DNA of 5,711 nt from Saprospiraceae bacterium (GTDB lineage Bacteria > Bacteroidota > Bacteroidia > Chitinophagales > Saprospiraceae). Below the pieces are notes generated by a model, which worked only from the letters and a program-made list of their open reading frames with translations, searched no databases and was not told the DNA's origin. Each line of letters begins with the position of its first letter. Position 1 is the stretch's first letter. The stretch covers positions 1 through 5,711 of the forward strand of contig JALVEF010000025.1 in assembly GCA_027031185.1 (NCBI GenBank). The letters run 5' to 3'. A program made the position numbers and the translations under genes. Shown one piece after another: positions 1 to 5,665 of the stretch.

Positions 1-61
1 CATAATCATTTGCCATAAGCCAAACTAAACGGGAAGAGATTCCGTTGTAGAAAGGTAAAGT

Positions 62-103
62 TGCTTTTTGACATGACGTTGTTGTGTAAACAGGCAAAAA
101 GCA
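62..103. repeat. Perfect 9-bp inverted repeat flanking a 24-bp spacer
   Basis: TGCTTTTTG at 62-70 is the exact reverse complement of CAAAAAGCA at 95-103. It lies just left of the pentanucleotide array and may mark the outer edge of the repeat-rich element. As a transcript it could fold as a weak AU-rich hairpin. No function can be assigned. Confidence 0.45.
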
Positions 104-107
104 GCGC

Positions 108-157
108 TTGCCTTGCTTTGCTTTGCATTGCATTGCTTTGCATTGCTTTGCTTTGCC
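108..157 (+). repeat. Tandem pentanucleotide array, 10 units of TTGCN
   Basis: Ten consecutive 5-bp units fit TTGCN. The fifth base reads C, T, T, A, A, T, A, T, T, C in order, so the core is invariant and only the last base varies. The last unit runs into the palindrome at 156-175. The TTTGC motif is complementary to the GCAAA motifs at 194-198, 203-207 and 211-215, so the array and the A-rich run can pair imperfectly around the central palindrome. Short tandem arrays of this kind can change copy number by slippage. The array lies about 170 bp upstream of the rhomboid promoter, so an effect on expression is only a possibility. Confidence 0.8.
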
Positions 158-175
158 GTCGGCTTTAGCCGACGG
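156..175. repeat. Perfect palindrome, 8-bp GC-rich stem with TTTA loop (REP-like)
   Basis: CCGTCGGC at 156-163 pairs perfectly with GCCGACGG at 168-175 around the tetraloop TTTA; the outer T and A of the loop could also pair. The TTTGC array stands on its left and a G/A-rich run on its right. The shape resembles REP-type intergenic palindromes that single-strand transposases of the RAYT class can mobilise, but no transposase is in this window, so the REP label is inferred from form alone. It is not followed by a T-tract on either strand, which argues against a rho-independent terminator. Confidence 0.6.
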
Positions 176-219
176 GGAAAAAAGGGAAAAAAGGCAAAAA
201 GGGCAAAAAGGCAAAAAAG

Positions 220-268
220 CGGGGCTTTATCCCCCGGCCGCCGGCACAGTTTCCGGGCAAAAGCCCCG
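220..268. repeat. Nested inverted repeat upstream of the rhomboid gene
   Basis: CGGGGCTTT at 220-228 is the exact reverse complement of AAAGCCCCG at 260-268. Inside it, CCCGG at 233-237 pairs with CCGGG at 253-257, giving a two-tier hairpin. Read on the minus strand, the outer stem is followed after one base by six Ts (218-213), which is terminator-like, but no minus-strand gene lies upstream to be terminated. On the plus strand no T-tract follows. It could be the right end of the repeat element or an isolated regulatory structure. Confidence 0.45.
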
Positions 269-325
269 AATCCTTGTATAGATGTAACTGTTTAGGTACC
301 CGCTGTTTTTGTGCAACAAAGTCTC

Positions 326-357
326 TTGACATTGTAAGTCCAAAACCCCTATTTTCG
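326..357 (+). promoter_or_regulatory. Probable promoter of the rhomboid-EEP operon
   Basis: TTGACA at 326-331 is followed by TATTTTCG at 350-357. The second box matches the Bacteroidota -7 consensus TAnnTTTG at all but one defined position. The 21 bases between TTG and the -7 box suit that promoter class, and TTGACA with an 18-bp gap to TATTTT also resembles a classical sigma-70 promoter. Transcription would be expected to start around 362-365, at or only just past the ATG at 362. The mRNA would therefore be leaderless or nearly so. Confidence 0.5.
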
Positions 358-361
358 TCCT

Positions 362-1327
362 ATGTTTGGCTCTATCAAAGATGATATCGTCAGGAACTAT
401 CGCTTCGGCGGCCCATTGACAAGGATAGTCTATATCAATGTCGGAGTCTTCGTCCTGTTTTTCCTGCTGCGGATCGTGTTGCGGGGATTCGGGGGGGAGG
501 TCTGGTACCAAAGCACGGTGCATTTCTTTTCGCTCTCTTCGAGTTGGAAGCATCTTCTGTTTCACCCGTGGGTATTCATCACGGCCAACTTTCTGCACCT
601 CGGGGCCTTTCAGTTGCTGTTTAATATGGTGGTATTGTATGCCTACGGTCGTATCCCGGACGATTTGATAGGATCCCGGCACATATTGCCCATATACATC
701 CTGGGCGGCATCGTCTCCGGCTTTTTGTTTGCCATTTTCACCTCCCTACTACCTTACGGCCCCCACCGGATCATCTATGCGCTGGGCGCATCCGGCGGTG
801 TGGCGGCAATGGTGGCCGCGGCGACTATGCTCGCACCAGACTACGAAATCCGGCTTCCCTTACTGGGCAATGTCCGCATCAAGTATATCACCGCTGTGCT
901 CGTCCTGATAAACGTGCTGTATCTGGGGAGCCAGATAAACAAGGGGGAGTTTTTCGCCTATATAGGCGGCTTCCTGTTTGGCTTGCTCTACATCCACTCC
1001 ATCCGCAACGGACAGGACATCGGCTCTACCTTCAACCGGACAGTGCGCAATATCACGGGCCTGTTTGCATCGCATCCGCGTGAGCCGGATATCCGCATCC
1101 GTCAATATCGCGATGGACGGCTGGAAAAGGAGATCACCCAGTCCATTGACGTAAAGACGGCCAACCCGAAAAAGACCAAGCGCAAAACTCCGGTCAAAGT
1201 AGAGGAAATGGACGCCGCCACCTTCCAGGCACACCTGGACGCCATCCTGGACAAAATCCGGGAATCCGGCTATGAGAGTCTCTCCCAGGAGGAGAAGGAT
1301 TTTCTTATTGAAGCCAGCAAGCGTTGA
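362..1327 (+). CDS. Rhomboid-family intramembrane protein, probable pseudoprotease
   Basis: Rhomboids are serine proteases that cleave inside the membrane with a Ser-His dyad. This 321-residue protein has about six hydrophobic segments (roughly 23-41, 70-95, 108-131, 138-157, 173-190, 197-214). It keeps the GxSG nucleophile motif (G142-A-S144-G), H79 and N88 of the loop/TM2 region (H145 and N154 in E. coli GlpG), and the small-residue motif GGFLFG. The TM6 dyad histidine (GlpG H254) is Y200 (codon TAT, 959-961), and the oxyanion histidine (GlpG H150) is Q84 (codon CAG, 611-613). Proteolysis is therefore doubtful. A lysine-rich linker (about 268-277) leads to a C-terminal helical tail (about 283-321, ending in an LSQEEKDFLIEASK motif), of a kind I recall on other Bacteroidota rhomboids. 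Its stop overlaps the next gene by 4 bp. The ATG at 362 gives the N-terminus usual for this group; no Shine-Dalgarno precedes it. Confidence 0.9.
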   Translation: MFGSIKDDIVRNYRFGGPLTRIVYINVGVFVLFFLLRIVLRGFGGEVWYQSTVHFFSLSSSWKHLLFHPWVFITANFLHLGAFQLLFNMVVLYAYGRIPDDLIGSRHILPIYILGGIVSGFLFAIFTSLLPYGPHRIIYALGASGGVAAMVAAATMLAPDYEIRLPLLGNVRIKYITAVLVLINVLYLGSQINKGEFFAYIGGFLFGLLYIHSIRNGQDIGSTFNRTVRNITGLFASHPREPDIRIRQYRDGRLEKEITQSIDVKTANPKKTKRKTPVKVEEMDAATFQAHLDAILDKIRESGYESLSQEEKDFLIEASKR

Positions 1328-2400
1328 GCACGGCGGCGCCCAAAGTCATCCGCCTCGGTGATGTAATCATCACGCTCCTGATCGCCGCCGCGGGCGCGGC
1401 GGCCCTGCTCGCTCCTTTTATCAACCCGCAGACCAATTGGCTTTATGCCTTTTTTGCGCTGTTCTTTCCCTGGATATACCTGCTCAATGCCATCGCAGCG
1501 GCCTACTGGCTTGTCCGGATACTGACAGGCAAAACGACGCGACGGTGGACGATTCTTTTTCCGCTGATCATTCTGGTCCTCGGCTGGTTCTCCCCAGGCC
1601 GCATCATCCGCCACCACGCGGGCCGAAGGCCTGCAAACAATCAACCCGTTATCCGCCTGTTGACGTACAACACGCACAGCTTGCAGGAGATGTTCCGGGA
1701 CAATACCGAGGACGACTTCCGCCAGTTCATCCGCCGCGAGCATCCAGATATTCTCTTTCTCCAGGAGACCAATCCGAAGATTGCACGGTACATTCGCGCG
1801 CGACTGGGCTACGGTCACATCGTCCGCAATGACAAGTTCATCCCGAGTACTACCATCATCAGCCGGTATCCGATCCTGGCGAGCGGAGCCGCCAACTTTT
1901 ACAAATCGGGCAACGGCTATGCCTGGGCCGACATCGAAGTCCGGGGGCGGCGCCTGCGCTTTTACAGTGTCTTTCTGCAGTCCAATGCCATCAGTACCGA
2001 GACCAAGCATCTCGCCGACGAAAGTGACCTCAACAGCAAAAAGACTTGGTGGCGGCTCCGGCGCATCCTGGCCCTGTACCGGATGACGGCCCGTCAGCGG
2101 GCGCAACAGGCGCGCGAGGTCAAACTCCATGCCATGCAGTCGCCCTATCCCGTCTTCTTTGCCGGCGACTTCAACGACCAGCCGCTGGCCTATTCGTATC
2201 GCCTGCTGGCAGAAAACAAAAAAGACAGCTTCGTCGAAGCCGGAAGCGGCACGGGCACCACCTATCCGGGACTCGGCCTCAACCTGCGCATTGACTACGT
2301 GCTGACGCCGCCGGACTTTATCATCCTGAAGCACCGCATCCCGGCGGTCCCTTTCTCCGACCACTATCCCGTCGTCGTGGATATCGCCTGGCAACCGTAA
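1324..2400 (+). CDS. Membrane-anchored endonuclease/exonuclease/phosphatase (EEP) family protein
   Basis: EEP-fold enzymes hydrolyse phosphodiester or phosphomonoester bonds with a metal ion; the group includes DNase I, APE1-type nucleases and sphingomyelinases. This 358-residue protein has three hydrophobic segments (about 13-33, 40-66, 73-90) and then an EEP domain (about 108-358). Visible catalytic motifs are YNTHS (N116), LQET (E148), GDFN (D282, N284), RIDYV (D324) and SDH (D346, H347). The usual histidine of the HLQS/HLES motif is replaced by F217. The basic loop between segments 2 and 3 suggests that loop is cytoplasmic and the EEP domain periplasmic, though the basic stretch after segment 3 weakens this. 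TTG at 1324 is the only plausible start: an in-frame stop lies at 1309-1311 and no in-frame ATG occurs before residue 123. TTGA overlaps the rhomboid stop, implying translational coupling. The substrate cannot be told from the sequence. Confidence 0.88.
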   Translation: MSTAAPKVIRLGDVIITLLIAAAGAAALLAPFINPQTNWLYAFFALFFPWIYLLNAIAAAYWLVRILTGKTTRRWTILFPLIILVLGWFSPGRIIRHHAGRRPANNQPVIRLLTYNTHSLQEMFRDNTEDDFRQFIRREHPDILFLQETNPKIARYIRARLGYGHIVRNDKFIPSTTIISRYPILASGAANFYKSGNGYAWADIEVRGRRLRFYSVFLQSNAISTETKHLADESDLNSKKTWWRLRRILALYRMTARQRAQQAREVKLHAMQSPYPVFFAGDFNDQPLAYSYRLLAENKKDSFVEAGSGTGTTYPGLGLNLRIDYVLTPPDFIILKHRIPAVPFSDHYPVVVDIAWQP

Positions 2401-2403
2401 AAA

Positions 2404-2449
2404 CGCCAGCGCCCGTATGACATCGGGCGATGTCATACGGGCGCTGGCG
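2404..2449 (-). terminator. Terminator hairpin with a perfect 21-bp stem, between convergent genes
   Basis: Positions 2404-2424 are the exact reverse complement of 2429-2449, with a 4-base loop GGGC at 2425-2428. On the minus strand the stem is followed directly by five Ts (2403-2399), so it reads as a rho-independent terminator for the CotH-like gene. On the plus strand five As precede the stem and no T-run follows it, but such a strong hairpin would probably also end or stabilise the rhomboid-EEP transcript. It begins three bases after the EEP stop codon. Confidence 0.8.
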
Positions 2450-2451
2450 GG

Positions 2452-2466
2452 CGGGCCATTGGCCCG
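2452..2466 (-). terminator. Second short hairpin just after the CotH-like stop codon
   Basis: CGGGCC at 2452-2457 pairs with GGCCCG at 2461-2466 around the 3-base loop ATT. On the minus strand it lies one base past the TGA stop of the CotH-like gene and just ahead of the 21-bp stem, with no T-tract of its own. It may add stability to the 3' end of that mRNA. Confidence 0.45.
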
Positions 2467-2467
2467 A

Positions 2468-5440
2468 TCAGTGCACCACGACAAAGCGCCCGGTGACGCG
2501 GTGGCCCTCGCCGTCCGAAAAGCGGAAAAAGTACGTCCCCGGTGACAGGCGGCTGCCGTCCAGCAATATATGGCGGGCATCGGCAACCGGATAGCGCGCA
2601 ATGCGCCGCCCGAACAGGTCCACGATTTCCAAAAAGCCCCGCAAGGGCTTGCCGGCACCTTCGATGCGCAGGTGCGCCCGCCCGGTGAGCGGATTGGGGA
2701 GGAGTGTGTAGTGAAGCGGATCGGCCGGGACGGGCGAGACAGCCGAGATCCCATGGTTGGGAGCGCCCGGCGTACCGTGGCCGGACCAGGCCTTCCAACT
2801 CGATGCCAGGGCGTTGTCGAGCGCCGGGCTGATCAGCTCCAGCGTCGGGCCGGTGCCGTCCGGCTCGACCGGCCACGGGGCCTTGTCATCGTACAAGACC
2901 GTATCCACCAGCGCACCGGAGGCATCGTACAGGCGGAGGAGTTCGCCGCCATTGCTGAGACCGAAGTCGAAGTTGCCGATGACCGGCTGTACCGTGGGCT
3001 GCAAAGCCGCAAAAGCAGCGGTGTCGCGGCACAACACCAAAAAGCCGTGGGCGCCTATGGACGTACCGGCGGGAAACTCAAATTCATGTGTGTCCTTTTC
3101 ATCCCGGAATACCCAGCCGGTCAGATCCAACGGGTGGTCGTGCGGATTGTAAAACTCGACCCAGTCCCGGGTGTTGAAATCCGGCGCCGAGTTGTAGTTG
3201 ATCTCATTGATGACGAGGCTGTCCTGCACCACGGGCATTTTGAAATGCGCCACGATGGTGTCCGCTTCCGTCAACGAGAGCCGGACGGACGCCTCGGTGT
3301 CCGTCGGCAGCACGGTGTGATTTTTCAGCGCCCAATGATCGAAGACAAATCCAGGCGCTGCCGGCCGGGCCTTCAACAGCAGGTCTATCCCGCCGTGGTA
3401 GTCTCCCGTCCAGGGAAATGACGAGACATTCAGCGAGTTGACCGTCACCGTGCCGCTGCCGGCGGGGCTGACATCCAACACGACGGGATAGGGTCCCGTC
3501 AGGTCGTAGCAGTCATTCAGTCCCGGACTTATGGCGACACAGCGGGCCGCGATGAAGTTGCGGAGCTTCTGCACGTTGGCCTTCCATTGATTGTAACTGC
3601 CCCCCCAACGCGCCACGTGGCGCGGCATCTCACTGTCTATTTCGGCGGACATGCTGTCCAGGAGGGCGAGCATATTGTCACAGGAAAAGGTCGAATTGGC
3701 CAGATCCATATAGCGCGAGATATAGTATTGGTCAAATTCCGGATTGTCGCGCAGCTTTTTCAGGATGGTGATGTGGTGTTCGGGGTCAGAAAAAGAATTG
3801 TCCAGGCCCTCCGGATAGCAGGGCGGTGCATCCGGCGCCTTACTGGGCACATTGGTGTAGTTGATGTAGTGATTGAAGGTAGCATCTTCATCCCACAGGA
3901 TATAGCCCCACCGGCGGTGCGTCCCATCGGGATGGCGCCCGCGCCACCATCCGACATTCCAATTGAGCCAGTCGGTACAGACGACAAACGAATTGACCAG
4001 GACGTAGTCCACCAGGCTGGTCACATCCAAGGCCTCCGTGACCTTTTGGTAGTTGGAGTCAATACTCATATCATGGGAGACGATAAACTGATACAGTTGC
4101 TGCCATGTGCTCATCGTCTGGTCATTGCCGTACTCCACCCACGTGTCACCCCACACCATGATGAAGTCCAGATCGTACTTGGACTGCTTGTAATAGTATT
4201 TGGTATAATCCGGATCGTCCACTTTCTCACGGGTGGCATAGATACCCCGGTAATTTCCATTGACATACAAGACACAGCGCGCGCCGCGGCGCATATCAAG
4301 ATGCAGCTTGCCCTGGTCGGCCAGCGTCTGCACGTAAATATCGCGTAGATGTGTGCTGGAATCAATACCCGGGTAGTTGTCGTCACCGGCCGCGCGGAGT
4401 ATGATGCGCTGGAAGGCCTCGCGATCGGAGTGTTTGTACAACTTGTAATGGAGCTTGGACGCATAGCCCATTTCATCGCGCAGGACGAAGTCAATGCTCC
4501 GCTGCGGATGCACCCAGGAGTCCTGGCCGTGGCTGTTGAAATCCCCGTAACCGCGCCCTTTGCGGTTTCCCTGTTCGTCAAAAAATTCAAACGAGCCGGT
4601 TGGGATGACGTCTTTATTTCCCCCGAGCAATTCTTCAATATCATCGGAGCCTACCGAGACCACACGCAGGTCATGCGACTCATTGATGAAATACGTATTG
4701 AACGTGACAAAGCTCGGCAGGACTTTTGGATCGGGAGAAAGTGTACGCGCCTTTAAGAGGCGCGTGTGGTGGAGAGTAATGGGGTTGGAATAGACGGGCG
4801 AGGACAAATCCGGCTCATGCCCGTCCAGCGTATAATATATCGTCGCACCGGGTTCGGTTGTTGTCAGGGCTACTGTCACCGCTCCGGGATAAAATCCGGC
4901 GGCGGGATCTGCCTCGGGCGCCTGTGCATAGCGCGTGTACCAGGCAGTGGTATTGGCGGCGCCGGGCGTCGGTTCGACGAAGATCCCCCATTGGCTGTTG
5001 CCATCGGTAATGCGGCCGCGGCTGTGGTGTAGTTGCGTGATTTCCAGCGGGATTTCTTCCAGGATGGTGCCGTCGGGTGCGCTAAAGACAATGGACTCCG
5101 GCGGGTTCTTGGTCTGGGACAGCTTGAAGTTGGTGTGGATCTCGGTATTATCCACCAGGTCGCGCCCGGACGCCCAAACCACCAGATGGCCGCCGGCAGG
5201 GACCACCGTCCCTGCCGGAAAGGTCCACTTAGCCGGTTTGGCCGGCGCATCGCTCAAGTGGTAACCGCTGATATCCGCTTCCACATCTGCGGGATTGTAC
5301 AGTTCGATCCAGTCTTCATACCCGTTGAAGCTATCCGGATAGTCATCCAGATTGGACACCGAGTATTCATTGATGATGACCTGGGCGGGCATAGAAGCGA
5401 CGAGGGCAACCAAGGCAAGTGCGGTGAGTATGGTTTTCAT
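2468..5440 (-). CDS. Secreted multidomain CotH kinase-like protein with two lamin-tail domains and a T9SS sorting domain
   Basis: Predicted secreted or surface protein of 990 residues. In order: signal peptide (about 1-19); lamin-tail domain (about 20-160, with VIINE, DWIELYNP, WTFPAGT); chitobiase/hexosaminidase C-terminal-like domain (about 184-236, with GATIYYTLDGHEP); CotH kinase-like domain (about 258-640, with VNGNYRGIY at 393-401 and ILWDEDATF at 514-522, D517 and D519 probable metal ligands); bacterial repeat-like beta domain (about 652-733); second lamin-tail domain (about 741-880, with LVINEINYN, DWVEFYNP, FEFPAGT); type A T9SS sorting domain (about 909-990, with LLPNP and LSPGTYFF). 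CotH proteins include the Bacillus spore-coat kinase; the role in T9SS-exported forms is unknown to me. The start at 5440 is preferred over an ATG 18 codons upstream because it opens directly on the signal peptide. The gene is convergent with the EEP gene and divergent from cysS. Lamin-tail domains suggest surface or matrix binding, by inference. Confidence 0.9.
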   Translation of the reverse strand: MKTILTALALVALVASMPAQVIINEYSVSNLDDYPDSFNGYEDWIELYNPADVEADISGYHLSDAPAKPAKWTFPAGTVVPAGGHLVVWASGRDLVDNTEIHTNFKLSQTKNPPESIVFSAPDGTILEEIPLEITQLHHSRGRITDGNSQWGIFVEPTPGAANTTAWYTRYAQAPEADPAAGFYPGAVTVALTTTEPGATIYYTLDGHEPDLSSPVYSNPITLHHTRLLKARTLSPDPKVLPSFVTFNTYFINESHDLRVVSVGSDDIEELLGGNKDVIPTGSFEFFDEQGNRKGRGYGDFNSHGQDSWVHPQRSIDFVLRDEMGYASKLHYKLYKHSDREAFQRIILRAAGDDNYPGIDSSTHLRDIYVQTLADQGKLHLDMRRGARCVLYVNGNYRGIYATREKVDDPDYTKYYYKQSKYDLDFIMVWGDTWVEYGNDQTMSTWQQLYQFIVSHDMSIDSNYQKVTEALDVTSLVDYVLVNSFVVCTDWLNWNVGWWRGRHPDGTHRRWGYILWDEDATFNHYINYTNVPSKAPDAPPCYPEGLDNSFSDPEHHITILKKLRDNPEFDQYYISRYMDLANSTFSCDNMLALLDSMSAEIDSEMPRHVARWGGSYNQWKANVQKLRNFIAARCVAISPGLNDCYDLTGPYPVVLDVSPAGSGTVTVNSLNVSSFPWTGDYHGGIDLLLKARPAAPGFVFDHWALKNHTVLPTDTEASVRLSLTEADTIVAHFKMPVVQDSLVINEINYNSAPDFNTRDWVEFYNPHDHPLDLTGWVFRDEKDTHEFEFPAGTSIGAHGFLVLCRDTAAFAALQPTVQPVIGNFDFGLSNGGELLRLYDASGALVDTVLYDDKAPWPVEPDGTGPTLELISPALDNALASSWKAWSGHGTPGAPNHGISAVSPVPADPLHYTLLPNPLTGRAHLRIEGAGKPLRGFLEIVDLFGRRIARYPVADARHILLDGSRLSPGTYFFRFSDGEGHRVTGRFVVVH

Positions 5441-5508
5441 GGCGGGATTCTTTTTGTACCGGCAGGACCAGAGAAGTTCAGTCTCCCCCGACACAGTCTT
5501 CGTTTGCC

Positions 5509-5540
5509 CAAAAATAAGAATTTATCGGTTACCAAACTTA
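5509..5540 (-). promoter_or_regulatory. Candidate promoter(s) for the CotH-like gene
   Basis: On the minus strand TATTTTTG (5516-5509) matches the Bacteroidota -7 box TAnnTTTG exactly. TTTG at 5536-5533 stands 16 bases upstream as a -33 element, slightly closer than usual. Transcription would start near 5503, giving a leader of roughly 60 bases to the start codon at 5440. A second exact match, TAAGTTTG (5540-5533), overlaps that -33 element but has no obvious -33 partner of its own. The leader has no Shine-Dalgarno; an A-rich stretch lies shortly before the ATG. Confidence 0.5.
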
Positions 5541-5582
5541 TAAGGTTTTGGAAAGCTTAGAGGTTTTATCGTTTCGAAAACG

Positions 5583-5622
5583 GCGGGGATTTAAACAGTT
5601 GCCCCCCCCACAATATCCCCGC
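5583..5622. repeat. 8-bp perfect inverted repeat in the cysS upstream region
   Basis: GCGGGGAT at 5583-5590 is the exact reverse complement of ATCCCCGC at 5615-5622, with a 24-base spacer that contains eight Cs in a row (5602-5609). The right arm ends 7 bases before the cysS -7 box, so the repeat sits across the -33 region and upstream. It could be an operator or a chance GC-rich pair. No T-tract follows either arm. Confidence 0.4.
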
Positions 5623-5629
5623 TTGGCAT

Positions 5630-5637
5630 TACCTTTG
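5630..5637 (+). promoter_or_regulatory. Probable -7 box of the cysS promoter
   Basis: TACCTTTG is an exact match to TAnnTTTG. It lies 28 bases before the cysS ATG, implying a short leader of about 20-24 bases. No TTTG is found at the usual 19-21 base spacing; the nearest TTG (5599-5601) is 28 bases upstream, which is too far. No Shine-Dalgarno is visible before the ATG. Confidence 0.5.
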
Positions 5638-5665
5638 CCCGAGAAGCAAATGAAACCAACCGGCT

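Larger units (their letters stand above)
1..361. other. Intergenic region with repeats and inverted repeats, no gene supported
   Basis: All three plus-strand frames entering from the left hit a stop within the first 30 bases, so no upstream gene extends into the window on this strand. The region holds an inverted repeat (62-70/95-103), a pentanucleotide tandem array (108-157), a perfect palindrome (156-175), a G/A-rich run (176-219) with repeated A5-A6 tracts, a nested inverted repeat (220-268) and a promoter (326-357). On the minus strand an ATG lies at 9-7, with another in frame at 3-1, and a weak TAnnTTTG-like box (one mismatch) at 28-21. A divergent gene could start at the left edge, but too little is visible to call it. 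Confidence 0.7.

Noticed and set aside
1..28. Divergent minus-strand gene starting at 9 with a promoter at 28-21
   Set aside because: Only three codons would be visible, the promoter box has a mismatch, and its spacing to the ATG is very short.
108..219. CRISPR array
   Set aside because: Units are 5 bp without spacers, and the A-tract motifs are irregular. There is no 20-40 bp repeat with unique spacers.
113..295. 60-residue reading frame with a Cys/Phe/Leu-rich start and a Lys/Arg-rich second half, resembling a small membrane or toxin peptide
   Set aside because: It begins at a TTG inside the pentanucleotide array and its composition follows from the repeats and A-tracts. There is no start signal or promoter for it.
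1287..1294. AGGAGGAG as a Shine-Dalgarno site for the EEP gene
   Set aside because: It is 29 bases before the TTG start, too far, and simply encodes part of the rhomboid tail. Bacteroidota rarely use such sites.
1270..2754. 494-codon open frame on the minus strand
   Set aside because: It runs antisense through the EEP gene, both hairpins and the end of the CotH-like gene, and shows no domain. GC-rich codon use on the other strand explains it.
2570..3421. 283-codon open frame on the plus strand opposite the CotH-like gene
   Set aside because: Shadow of a long real gene. The translated sequence has no recognisable fold, while the opposite frame has clear lamin-tail and sorting domains.
3587..4348. 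253-codon open frame on the plus strand opposite the CotH domain
   Set aside because: Shadow frame antisense to a clear CotH kinase-like region, with no motif of its own.
5441..5494. Extended start of the CotH-like protein 18 codons upstream
   Set aside because: The extra residues are polar and would bury the signal peptide. The ATG at 5440 opens directly on a standard signal sequence.
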